Assembly: GCF_001039355.2 (NCBI RefSeq)
Contig: NW_019775933.1
Span: forward strand, 1-62,000
Direction: 5' to 3'
DNA: 62,000 nucleotides
Source of the DNA: Lingula anatina
Lineage: Eukaryota > Brachiopoda > Lingulata > Lingulida > Lingulidae
The translations under genes and the position numbers were made by a program. The first letter of the stretch is position 1; each line of letters opens with the position of its first letter. Below the pieces are notes generated by a model. The model did not search any database, was not told where the DNA came from, and saw only the letters and a program-made list of their open reading frames with translations. Below, piece by piece: positions 36,995-49,322 of the stretch.

Positions 36995-37900
36995 ACATGC
37001 GTTCAGGTGCTCTCTTGCTGTTAAAGATAGAGCCACCTAATGCATGAACACCATCAACATAACGATTATGAATTCTGCACTTTTAAAATTGATAGGATCC
37101 TTTTAAAAATCGATTAGGATATTACTGGCTTAGTTCTTTTGCAATGTTTTGCAATGATGTAGCTTTAAATTTGCACTCCACTGGCATCTAAAGCTAATTT
37201 ATGTATTGTGATAATTTTTCTGGTACTTACTCTCTCTCCAAGTGCTCACCAAACATATGACATGGTACTATGCATCTTACATTTGATAATTGTGCCAGAT
37301 ATGTATTTTGACTTTTATTTTACTGAAGTTTTTACAAAAAATATTTGAATGACTACCGTTTTACTATTGTCCTGTTGTTAATTTTCTTCAAAGCATTTTC
37401 TAAAAGCTTTAAATGGAAAAGCCAATTTGAATACCACTTATTAAATGGGAAACCGTGGTCAGTAAGATTATATGGCTTACATGATTTAATAAAGTTTTGC
37501 CAAATACAGTGTTTTATTGCAAGCCAGCTCTTGTTGTGATTTAATTAACTCCTTACTTAGGAAGTAGAATCATTTGTTGGTCTATTTGAAAGGCTTTTGT
37601 TACATAAAAGTTGTTGCAAATAAAAGTAATGAGAGCTGAAGGTTCTTGTTGAAACCTCCGTGATCACTCTAGTTGCAAAAGAAACACTCAATTTTAGGTA
37701 AAGGGCACTAAGACATGGTGTTCGTGTACTTGTAAACATTGCACATTCAGATGCTTGGTATGGTATTGGCAGTGGTGATGGCATAAGCCCACAAAATTGC
37801 TGCTGACACCTTTGTTGGGGCAATTTTTTTTATATTTACAGCCAGATGACAAATTGGACAGTGAATTAAAAAGACCATCAATTTCAGTTTGCTTGTGCTT

Positions 37901-37993
<93 letters not shown>

Positions 37994-38426
37994 TAAATTA
38001 AGGAAAACAAAGATGAATAGATAATTGAATATATATATATGGATAAACAAATGAATGAATCAATTACAGGTAATTTTAATATGCTGTCCAGTTATTACAA
38101 ATTAACAATTTTGTGTGTAGTTTTATATCATGATGTTTTTAAACTAGTTGATGTTATGTACCCATGGGGTGGCTATGCCTCTTTTATCCTCTAGTTTCAT
38201 CTTATGAAATATTTGGCTCAAGTCAAAGTATGTTAAGCCCCCTTTACACTGGACGGCGTCCTTTCTGCGTCCAGCAGTACGGCCCCATTTGAGAGTTAAA
38301 AAATTATAATGCTTTACGTCCCGACAACTGGTCGATCATTGAGCATTCATTCTGATACAAAATTAATGCTCGTGCCTCCTTATTAAGACCACAGCGATGC
38401 CAAATTTCATGGTCGCAGAAAGGACG
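36995..38426. repeat. Duplication 3, copy B
   Basis: Begins right after the N with the bases found at 35624. The main difference is the (AT)n tract: about 89 bp here (37903-37991) against about 26 bp in copy A (36532-36557). Confidence 0.9.
37903..37991. repeat. (AT)n microsatellite, long allele
   Basis: About 89 bp of AT; the short allele is at 36532-36557. Confidence 0.97.
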
Positions 38427-38445
38427 CCGTCCAGTGTAAAGGGGG
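38238..38445. mobile_element. 208-bp MITE with perfect 32-bp terminal inverted repeats
   Basis: Left arm 38238-38269 begins CCCCCTTTACACTGGACGGC; right arm 38414-38445 is its exact reverse complement. The interior is AT-rich and non-coding. Target duplication is unclear: TAA occurs just outside both ends (38234-38236 and 38448-38450) but not symmetrically placed. Confidence 0.8.
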
Positions 38446-39464
38446 TATAAATGAACATCATCTTGAGTTTGTCTGCAAATATTCATGTTTTAACGAATAT
38501 ACTGCCTGTGACTGATTATAGTTTTTTTTATTATACTTCATTGAAAAATATCCATATTGTTTTTCAGTGAAGAAGGATTTTTAAAGCAAGAGATATATCA
38601 CTTTTAAAACGATAAGGCCAAGTTCACACTTTTATGTTAAATATGTTCTGATTGTAAGTTTACTAGCTTTAGATCACAAATATGCACCCAACATTATCCT
38701 TATAATCTTTTTGTTTGTGGTGAGATAAGCATGTTTATTGTGGTCTTTTTATAGAAAAGGCATTGATAATGTGCTCCCTTTAAGTACTCCTTGGACAACA
38801 TTGATGCTGTAGTAAAAATGATGGGTTTTAGATTGCCTTCATATGTTGTAAATTTTCCCCAAGTGTACATCTTGGTCATTAGTGTGTGTTGCTAGAATAG
38901 GAGAGAGGAGTGATAGATTTGATGCCACACACTTATGTCCCACATGATTCCCTACATTCAAGGTGTAAGTGTTCAGATAATGAAAAAAATCCATAGATGA
39001 GTTAAAGTAAATAAAGGGAAAAACTATTCATTTACAAAAAAGGTCTGATTTATGAAAAAAGAATGAAATGATCCTTGAGTGTATTGTGTACACCAAAAGT
39101 TCTGTCATAACTAGTGTAGTAAGAGATTCACTCATGTTGTAACATAAGTGAACAATGGCCTAGCTATCATGATGGAACATACATTGAGCAGAATGAGGTT
39201 TAACAGTTCTTTTAACACACAAATGATACACACTTCTAACATAGAATGTTCAAATATAAACACTTCAATTCTAAATTGTATTTTATTCTTATTTAATATA
39301 TTGCATCTTCTGTGTGATTTTTATCTGGGAGTATGCTTGTACTTTTGAGTGTGTAAAATAATATTACCATGTAATGGTAAATACAGCTAATGCACACTTA
39401 GTCATGAATACCAATACCTTATCTGTGCTATTCTAGACTTATTACAGCATGCAAACTCATTAAA

Positions 39465-39500
39465 CCAAAAAAAAAAAAAAAAAAAAATTAAAAAAAAAAA
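39465..39500. repeat. A-rich tract
   Basis: About 22 A, TT, then 10 A. Could be a retroelement tail, but no element body was recognised on either side. Confidence 0.8.
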
Positions 39501-40096
39501 TATGCATCATTAAGCAGTAGTTAAGCATTGAGGAATTTAAGGCCAAGACACTTGGTTACTAATATCATTACTATCGATTGTGACCGAAAATAGTTGTGAT
39601 CTGTGACAATGAGTCAGGATGATATGGATGGAGTATTCTTGTATCTAATCTGAAGAGACCTTTAAGTCTATCTTCCTTATCTTAGCTTAAAATCTTTGAT
39701 GTGGACCCAGAGGAAATCCTTGGCAGTGGGCACAGGAATGAAACTGTATCTGTAAATTCTCCCAAGAATAGGACTTAAAGAAAGATTGTTGTCTGGGAAA
39801 ATCATTAATTACCCTCGTCATTCACTGTTCAGTTTCTGATAAAAAAGCTGACAAATCACAAATATTTGGACCCCATCTCAACCCAAAGAATGAATGTGAA
39901 TTAGAAATTGACAGTAGTCTTTGCTTCATGTTCAATGTGTGCTGCCCTCTTCATTTTCAAATTGCCATATGCCTTCTTCATTTTTAAATTGCCATACATG
40001 TGACTTTTCTGGACACTGACATTTAGCAGCAAGTTTGATAGAAGTTTACTGTGCCTATCACAAAGGTTCATTTTTATTGGGACTTTGTGGTTCCAA

Positions 40097-40276
40097 TGAG
40101 CAAGGGCGGATTTAGGCCGTCTCCTGGGTCTTCCGGAAGACGGTCAGATTTTCAAGTTTACATTGACGAGTGTCTAATTTTTTTCTGTGGGAAGAGGGTC
40201 AAAAATGGAGGATGGATCAACAAAGCTAATTTGGAAGACTGTCAGAAAATATTTCTGGATCCCCCCTGAATGAGGG
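40097..40276. mobile_element. Possible degenerate inverted-repeat element
   Basis: CAAGGGCGGATTTAGG at the left and TTTCTGGATCCCCCCTGA at the right are partly inverted (GGGCGGATTTAG against GGGGGGATCCAG). The start resembles ends of some hAT-like elements. Low support; no target duplication seen. Confidence 0.25.
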
Positions 40277-40295
40277 GGTATATGGCAGTGGAAAC

Positions 40296-40460
40296 ATCCA
40301 GAACAAGCTGATCCACGGACAAACAGCATGCGCATTAAATGTGGCCAGTCACTTGAAAGTTTGTTGCATAATCCCCTAGGAGACACAGAATAGATTACGT
40401 GATATGCTTTCAAGATGGCCGGCCACATTTGATCCGTGGATATGTTAGTCTACAGATCAA
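40296..40460. mobile_element. Diverged relative of the 23404 foldback MITE
   Basis: GATCCACGGAC and AAATGTGGCC at the left are mirrored by GGCCACATTTGATCCGTGGA and GTTAGTC at the right. These are the motifs of the 23404 element (GGACTAAC, TCCACGG, TCAAATATGGCC) with many changes. Confidence 0.45.
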
Positions 40461-41893
40461 CTTTGGTTGTGAATGTGACCATAGTTCACAGACTTACTGA
40501 AGAATTGTAAGTCACGATGTTGAGAGCAAAATGTGGTGCATCTCACAGCTTTCCTAGTTCTTTTGTTCTCGATATCAGTCATAGCATAATATAAGCCAGA
40601 TACCCCACTTGTCAGCAACTTGTATGTAACATCCACTCCTGCTTTGCGCTTATGCATATCATATGCATCTCACCAACACCGTACACATGGTATATATTTT
40701 TACATATACCATATGCTAAGCCACACATTTAATCTGTTCACTTGCTGTCATCAGGCAAATAATGTGACTCTCTTGGTACAGCTTTTTTTGGCCTTATGTA
40801 AGGCAATATAGTACCAATACAAGTTATGACAGTGTGAATTGGAAGCCCCATTAGCTGATGAAAACCTCGAACAGTTGCATTTCAATTGCTTAACCATGTT
40901 TGATGCTTAACCAACACGTTGATTAACGAAAGTTGGCGGAGTCCCAAGATGATGTTGCCATAGGGTGGTGCTCCCAAAAACAATGACCATCCTCAGGAAG
41001 AGTTGATCTGCCACGACTTAGTGATGGATGATAGCATTACCATTCTGACCTTTATGTTATAATAAGTATATTTGGCTGTAGCAGTATGATTGAAATATTA
41101 CTTTAATGGCTAAATTCTATAGTTCATTTGAAAATGAACTATGTGATAATTTTTTCTGTGGTACCAATTAGTAGAAAAATCGCAGTTTTGGGAATGGTTC
41201 AGGTTAAAAGCATGTTTTATAGAATTATTAATTATTTATTACTTTGTATTCCAAGCTTTAGATCATCTTGACAGCAAATCGGTAGTCAAAGAATTAATAA
41301 CATAAAAATGAAATGTATCACTATGAAGCATTTTTTTTCAGTTTTTACTATTATTACCAGTTTATGTAAGTGCAAAACAATAAGGTAGACAAAACAGGTA
41401 ACAGTTCCATACTCAGTACCTTTAAGTTAAACTTGTCTGGATAAGGATTTGTTGTTTTGAACACACACATATATATATATACTCCTAATAGCAATACTCT
41501 GAATCAAGAAAAACAATAGAATTATCACATGGTGATAATGCTAAAATTTAAATTTTGTTAGGTACCATCAAGAAGGTTGATTTCATCAAGAAGACAATTT
41601 GAAAACAAGTGTCTTTAACAGATTACAATTTTATAAGATGCTCTATAGGCAAGATGTTCTTGGCATTTTAGTTTTAAGTTAAAATGCAATTAATACTGCC
41701 CACAGGTAGATGGCCGTTTTCATGTTTATAGTCATGAGACGACACTAATAAATAGCAGTATTACATTATGTGGTAACTTTTCACCTGGTGTTGAATCATT
41801 TGGGATAGAATAACAGTAGTTACCAGTTATTTGGATTGATGGCTGGTATTTTGATTATTTTGTAGGTATTAGGCCTCATAAACGATAACTGCT

Positions 41894-42426
41894 GATCTTT
41901 TAGCACTAATGCCCCTATTAACCACTCAACCCATGAAATAGCCAACACACCGTGAAAGTAATTACCACCACCATACTAATACCTAGCACTACCAATTTGG
42001 CAAGCTTCAGTAGCGTTTCCATTTGTTTACATGCCGGTACTTTTTAACAACCCTGGACCATTTTCAATATGGTGGAAGATATGAGAAACAGCATGTTGGA
42101 GCTTTCGGAGATTCCTAGTTGTTAAAGAGTGATGTTTTCTGCTCTTTCTGCATCTTTGACGAAAGAGAATGGATTTTTGACGTCTACACCAAGGCCCAAT
42201 AAAGTGGTTAGATCTAATATATTAATATTTTTTACTGTCTATACTGTGAATTAACCTGGCAGCAATGCATTCTCGGCAATCTTCGACTCATACAGAATAT
42301 ACTGAATGGGTTGATAAGCCGATAAATGTTAGTGCTTGGAATTGCTATGGTAGTGGTAAATACTTTCACAGTGTGTTGGTTAATCTTGGGTTATGTGGTT
42401 AATATGGGCGTTAGTGTTAAAAGATC
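41894..42426. mobile_element. 533-bp non-autonomous DNA element with about 90-bp terminal inverted repeats
   Basis: Left end GATCTTTTAGCACTAATGCC and the reverse complement of the right end, GATCTTTTAACACTAACGCC, stay aligned for roughly 90 bases with about 80-85 percent identity by eye, through ATTAACCAC, CCAACACAC and GTGAAAGTA. The interior of about 350 bp encodes nothing I recognise. No clear target duplication, suggesting an older insertion. Confidence 0.7.
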
Positions 42427-44224
42427 TGCGGGCAGTGTTAGTAAATGTCTAATATGCTTGTAAGGCCTGAGTATGTAAGAACTCTCCGTCTCTATCTGTT
42501 GCTATGTAGATAACACTGGAACAATCCAACCTGTCAGTTTCATTGTGTCTGATTTTAGTTTTTTTGTTAATGGCTAAATTACATGTTTTGTTTCATTAAT
42601 CTAATTTGTCAGTGAATGATTTTTCCCAGTTGTCAAAGATTAGTTAGTGCAGACGTTTGAGGTTTCTGAGAATGGGCAGCTTATGAATATGAGGAAGAGT
42701 GATTTTTTAAGTTGCCAGACTTCATCTGTATTTCTGCAGGTAACTGTCTTGATGATCCAGTTACAGTTAACTGTCAGTTGTTAATGAGTATAGGCTTTCC
42801 TTAGAGAGCTGTCCAGCCATCATTTGGATACCCATTGGCCTCAAAAGACAGCCTTTATTTTCAAAAATGGCTGTATGGCTTACAAAATTTTTGAGAAATG
42901 ATGGGTTGGCTGCTTGCTTGGGTTGGACTCCCTGTAAATCAGTGACCAAATTACAGATTGAGATTTTGGACTCCACTTACCCCAAATCCGGGGAAACCCC
43001 TGCACATAAATAATACCAATTTGATGGAGACATTATTGTTTATATCCCTGTTACAGCTTATCTGATGTTTCTGGAAAAGTTTTTACTTTTTGGCTAATGA
43101 TTATCATGAAACATATTAAATTACTCCTTCATAATCCAAATGCAAATTGCCTGCATGAACTACTGCAGTCAACCTGTTTCCTAGCTGATTAAGCACAAGC
43201 TGGTCTGTTCAAGGTTTTTTTACTTGCATTTGAATTTAACAATCCATTTATAAGGAACAAACCTTGCAAAAAAATAACAATGTTCAAAATGAATTGAGGT
43301 TTGTTACTGATATGTATCAGGAGGCTTTGCCAAGTATTGTAAAATAAGAAACCATGTATCATTATATTTAGTGGCAGTGGGTACCAAGTTTGCAATATCG
43401 CTGTAGAAGATGAATGGATTTCTATATGTTTGAATGGAAAGTGATAAGTAGACACTGCTCTTGAAGGGAAAAGTTTTATCTAAAAAGATTAATATCTCTT
43501 TTAACAGTCGGGGTATTTACTGATGCAATTCACATTCTTTTTAATATAATTTCAAAAATTTGAATATTTGACACAATGTGCTGTATTCATATTGCACTGA
43601 AATTTTTGAAATCCTTTTGTTTTCTCAACCAGATTTGATTTTGATTTATGTAAGAAAGTTGTTACTATGCTTTATACTTAAAGCAGTGGTAAAGCATGGG
43701 ATAATGCAGTCAGTTCTCCTCCGTCTGCGTCAATACATCAGGGATGCTCCAGTTATTTACTTAGCCCACACTTGATAATGTAGAATATTATGGGGCATTT
43801 TTATTGATTATAGTAAGTAGTAGCTTACTATTTTCAAATATTTTCAATTTTATCCAATTTTCATGCTGTTGCTTGTTGGTACCTGGCTAAGTTCAAGTGG
43901 ATTCAAGTTTAAGCCTCCTGGCAATAATCTTTTCAATTCAGGAGCATTTTCACCTCTTGGGAACATTCAGGCCTGCTGAAAATATGGTGGTTAGATTCAT
44001 GGTTCACATAACCAAGGTCCCTATTCATAATTTTAGCAAAGCAGGCTTAGCTCAGATAGCTGGCTAACCAAAGTTGATTGAGCAATAGTCATCTTAGGTT
44101 TAGTTTTTAGACAGAGACAGTGAGGTAAGAGTTTCTTAAGATCGTTTTGTGGAACAACTAATGGGCAAATATTCTTTATTGGCATAGCTTAGATGGTCTA
44201 CCAAATTGCTTTTTATTTGAAGTG

Positions 44225-44467
44225 GAGTCCAGGTCCTTACCCGATGCTAAGAACTTTATAACCTATTTCAAGGGAAAGAGACAACAAGTACCATTAAAAT
44301 GATGATCTCTGGTATGATCCAACTGGAAATCAAGATATGTTTTTTTATCTGTTCAAAGTTGACTCCACGTCCTTACCCCATGCTTAGAACTTAATGTTTT
44401 TTCAATGGAAGGTGACAAGAGGTACCATTAAAATGATGATCTCTGGTATGATCCAACTGGAAATCAA
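44225..44467. repeat. Tandem duplication of a ~110-bp unit
   Basis: 44225-44333 and 44361-44467 are direct copies. The end of the unit, ACCATTAAAATGATGATCTC through AACTGGAAATCAA, is identical; the front half is diverged. Confidence 0.8.
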
Positions 44468-45665
44468 ACTGAGTTCCTGTTGTACCTAAAGCACTCTATT
44501 ACCATTGCCATACAGCAATTTCATTGTTGAGTTGCCCCCCTGAAAAAAAGATAAAGATTAAACAAAAAAGGAGTTGATAGAGTGAAAAGGAAAATTGTGT
44601 AGTTGATGTCTAAAGGGAATTCCTGCAGAAATCTGTAATTATGTATCTCAGTGCACATTATCATGTCCATTTTCTAAAATTCGGATAAATGTTGGGTGCA
44701 CAGATATATTTTTTCTTAGAGACCTGGGGACATGATGGCAGGGCAGACAGTTTGAACTGTTCTGCTACCTCAAAGCCCTAAAAGGGTCACATTTGTGCAG
44801 ATACTTTATAACAGATATATCTGGCTGGAAGCACATGCCTAAAATTTGGATGCATTATTTAAGAATATTGAAAAGTTCGGAATATGGTGTTTGAGAAAAG
44901 GGCAATTATTCAGGAGCATTAATCATTCCTGCATGATCAGAGACTTTGAAGAATTGAAACTATGTAAGATTTATGGTAAAATATTCTGATACAACAAAGA
45001 ATGCAAAGCATAGGACCAGTTGTATACAATTTCTAAGCAATACTGATTCCCAGCATTATTAAAAAAACTACTTAATTTGCTTTTTGACAAAGATTACTGT
45101 TATATTTGTAATCACTGCCATGTATCCAAAATAATGTTTATAATTGATGAAATAATGTTTTGATTACTTAGGGGACTTCTGAGCTTGATGGAATGTTTAA
45201 TCAATCACTAATTATTTCATGATTGCATTGATTGAAAAAAAAAAAGAAAGAGAACACAATTCCAGCTGAAATCAATCATTTTCTGAGAACGAGTGAATTA
45301 ATACTTACTAATGCTCTTACGCCATAGAAATGGGCCCAAGTAGACAGCATTGATTTGTCTGTCATTCCTCTAACTGGATAAGTACAGCTAAAGGTCTAAT
45401 ACTGTTTATATCAAATAAAGCGTGAGCAAAACTTGGTGCTAAAACTGTTGCATAAGCCAATTTGAATAGCACTTAAGGAGTTGATCAGCTTCCATGCTTT
45501 ATGTATAAAACAATACTATTCATGGAACAAGGAAGAATAAAATATGATAAATTGTATTTAACTTCCAAAATGGGAGTTATCCCAATTATTTTGGATTCTG
45601 TGCTTGCCATTGGACCACGTGACCTTATGTAGATGGTGATCCTCTGTAAATAAAATGATAAATAA

Positions 45666-45669
<4 letters not shown>

Positions 45670-45704
<35 letters not shown>
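45670..45704. repeat. (AT)n microsatellite
   Basis: About 35 bp of alternating AT after three TAAA units. Confidence 0.95.
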
Positions 45705-45705
<1 letters not shown>

Positions 45706-46403
45706 CAGGGACTATTTTTTAATGTCGGAATGGATTTATTAATCATTTGTAAGTATGGGTAAATTGTCGTTTACCCCAGGAAAATCCATTTTTTGGCCAA
45801 AATGAACAGTTGTTATCCCTTTAAGTATCTGTATATTTGCCAGCTTAGCTGTCTAGTTTTATTTGTATTAACCAGTACAACTTGTAAACCAGCTAATGGG
45901 CGACTTTGTCTTGATAATTTGTTTGATTTCCAAGTAGCAGTGATTGTAGTCAGGCATAGGTTTGGAGATTTGTTTGATTTCTCAGTGGCATTTCTTGATT
46001 TAGGACATAAGCAGAATTAGTCTGTTTTACTCAAATTCTGGATGAGTGCATGCTAGTAGATAATTAGATCTAAACTATGCTTCACTTCAGGGCAGCAAAT
46101 GCTACATTCAGATATTGACTACACTTGGTTCCTTTGCAGAGCAAGAGTTCTTCACCAGCAGACAAAATGATTTTGAAATCTGTGTGATTTTAAATAACAG
46201 TTGCTGTAGTCAAATATTGACTTGGAAAATTGGTTCCTTTAGAGCAAGTTTTGTACAGGTTTTACATCAGTGGATGAAACCGTTTTGAAATCCATTTGAT
46301 TTTTAGGTAACAGTTGCTTCAGTCAGAAATCAGCTTGAAAAATCAGTTTGCAGAGGCATTTCACTCATTTAGTTGTCATATCAGGTTGAAAGTAATGCTT
46401 ATC

Positions 46404-49291
46404 TAATATGATATAACAGCTGTTGCAATGAGCCTTTTTTCCTACTCATTAATTCCAAGCATTCAGTTGGTATTTGAGCTTATATGAAGAGAACTGTTAG
46501 AAATCCTGTCTGACACTTTCATATGTAAAGACTTAAGATATTTATGTGTGAAAAAAAAAATACCTCCAAACGTAAAGTAGGAATCTCTAGAAAAGGTTAT
46601 TCATTACCAAAGACATAGAAACATGGGGCATCTGACCCACCCTTTTAAGTTTTTTTAAAAGGTGAATCAAGGGGAACTTTTTTTACTGCTCCTGAGTAAT
46701 ACCCTGATGAAATGTCCCCACAAGCAACTTCATTTTCGTTGATAAGTCTATGTGAGATGACATTTGGTGATTTAAACAATAGAATTTTGGAACCAAAGTC
46801 AAGTTCAGTAGATTTAGAGCAAATACAATTAGAATATGAGATTAATGGAAATGGCATTTAAACTCTCATCAAATATATTTGGATGGAAATGAGGGCAAAG
46901 TTGACATAAAATAGTCTTATTATTTTCAATTGAAGAGAAATCATAATGAAAATTTAGAGGGCTTATCCATATGAAAGAGTTAAAACACATTCACATTTTT
47001 GTATAATTAAACTAACATTATAATGTGACCATGACATTGAGTTCAGGGTCAAGTTCAAGGTAAGTGCCACTCTGTCCATTTTTGCGATCCATTTAGATAT
47101 GTCTGTACTTTTTAAATGGATTTTTATTTTTTTGTTTTATTGAATTTTGTATGAAGCTGCTGTGCTGTGGACAAAGAAATGCAACTCTGTGCAGCTAAAG
47201 GTGTTCAAAAAGTGGTTTCAGATGATAGTTTTGCTCATCTCTTTCCATAATCTTGAAGAACCATGAGGCATCTGTTAAGATAGATAATACCATAAACCAA
47301 TAATGCAGGGAATGGTATGTCAAGTACGCTTTAGAGGAGAATTTTTAGTTCTGTCAGACAAAAAGGTAACCAAACTCATCTTTTAGATTCTCTGCCTTCG
47401 TAGATAGAATTTTTTTTCAAAAAAAGCTGACAGAATGCAGCCAAATTGTATTGAGGTCAAGTTTAAGGTCAAGAATGAATAGTAAATGAAGCAATCAAAA
47501 CTCAGTGCCTTGATCTAGTGGGGGTTCATCGTCTTCCTTCATAATTCAAAATTGTTTGGTATTATTGTGCTCCAATTTTGTGATAAGTTAATGGACAATC
47601 ATATAAGAAATTAAAATATATCTGTTGTGTTTGTTGAATATATACAACCATACAGTCATTTATAAATAATTTGGATGAAATTTGTTCATTTATGTTCAAT
47701 TCATCAAGTTTGAAATTTGTTTTATGGCTTGTTTGATGCCTGATAAGTAGTTTTTAATCACATTAAAGGCCATATGGAAGTGGTTGCTAATTTAGTTTTA
47801 GCAGAATGTATGACTTAAAAAATGTGTTTGCAGGTGACTTAAAACCATTGTGATTCCAAGCTTGAACTACGTTGGATTTTGCAGGCATTTTTGTGGTAGC
47901 CTCCTGGTCCCATATGATTTCTTCACCTAATTTGACTTGGGCCTTGATCAAATTTTGGTATCAATGTGTCAGAGGATTGGAAATTTATAATGGTTACTAA
48001 ATCAAACAATTAGGTAGAACCTCTTCTAAATTAGATTTTTCTTGTAAGCATTCCCCAGGGATTTTCTTTTTTAGTTTTATGGTGTTGATGGTTAAACGGG
48101 TTGTGTGGTGGAAATTTTCCAAGTACGGTAGAGTAGGCATTGGAATTTACTAATCAGCTAACTGATGGTCATTCTGCTTTTCATGGTTCCATTTTATATT
48201 TTATGCACTATTGAGCAATTTTATTTCAATATTATTTCTTCAAAGAAGCAGGGGGTAAACTGCTAAGCACATGCCCAACTGTCCATCTGTACATCATAAC
48301 CAGACCTTGTCCAACATTTAAATGGAGGACACTTTGGTCTATAGGCCCAATGCATGGAAAGACTTGTAACAGCTGTAAACAGACTGGCATAAGTCAGACA
48401 TATCTTTCAAAAAAAAAAAAAAAAAATAATAATAATAATAATAATAATAATTTAAAAGAAACAGAAGTGCTAATTAGTGCAGTGTATGGTATAAGAGGGA
48501 AATGAAAAAGACGAAATATAAAGCTGAAGAATGATTGAGATATACATAATGTCACAGGATAGGAGGCATTGAAGGGCCACAGCAGTTCACCCTGAACCTT
48601 CTGTTATTTACTTGATTGATAATTTAAGAACAAGTGATCTAAAAAGAAAGTGGGAAGTTTGAAGTAATGGAAACCCTTTATAACTTATGGGAAATTCAAT
48701 TTTTTCATCTCATTCAGCTAATTGATTTTCCATTTTACAGGAGTCCAAACATTTACTTTGTGTTGCATTAATGTAGGTTTGGCATACATTTTCATGGATT
48801 TTATATTTGATTGCCTTCATGCCATTTGCAGCTCATGAGATTTTACCTAATTGTGCTTAGAAAAAATTGTAATGATTTATTATTTCGTAACATAGTAATC
48901 GTAACTGATGTTGCAGGCATTTTTATGAATAAAACTAATCACATGCACAGTGGGACAGTTTTAGAAAGAAAATTACATTTCTTTTTACTTATTATGATAT
49001 ATTTAGTAGGTGTAGAAAAAAAAAGCAAGTGTCACTTAGCATTATAGCAGTCAGAAGTGGGTATGCTATGTTACATTACGTTATGTCACTGTACATTATA
49101 TTGTATTTTATTATACAACTGTCCATTCTACGTACCCTGCTATAAACCTCCATTCATGGGAAAGTATTGTGGCAGGTTAATCTTTCTTAATATGTCATTA
49201 TCAATGTGGGTAATCTTCAACTGCAAATTAAAGCTTTTTTTCTCCTGGATTTTGGAAGCTACAATAAAGAGAAAAAAGCAGAGAATTTATT
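46404..49291. repeat. Duplication 4, copy A (main haplotype)
   Basis: 2.9 kb nearly identical to 49323-52209. Contains an (A)n(AAT)n tract at about 48412-48451 that is nearly absent from copy B. After 49291 the match ends and haplotype-specific sequence begins. Confidence 0.9.
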
Positions 49292-49320
49292 ATGTACAGA
49301 CACAGATGTGTCTGTACATA
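49291..49320. repeat. Perfect hairpin at a contig end
   Basis: TATGTACAGACACA, a GA spacer, then TGTGTCTGTACATA: 14-base arms with perfect complementarity. It is the first sequence of a haplotype-specific insertion and lies two bases from the N at 49322. Confidence 0.85.
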
Positions 49321-49322
49321 TN

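Larger units (their letters stand above)
38446..46403. other. Non-coding stretch with dispersed elements
   Basis: No exon recognised. Holds an A-rich tract, two foldback elements, the 533-bp inverted-repeat element at 41894-42426, a short tandem duplication at 44225-44467 and an (AT)n tract at 45670-45704. Confidence 0.55.

Noticed and set aside
37694-38050. Frames rich in Tyr-Ile repeats
   Set aside because: Translation of the (AT)n microsatellite.
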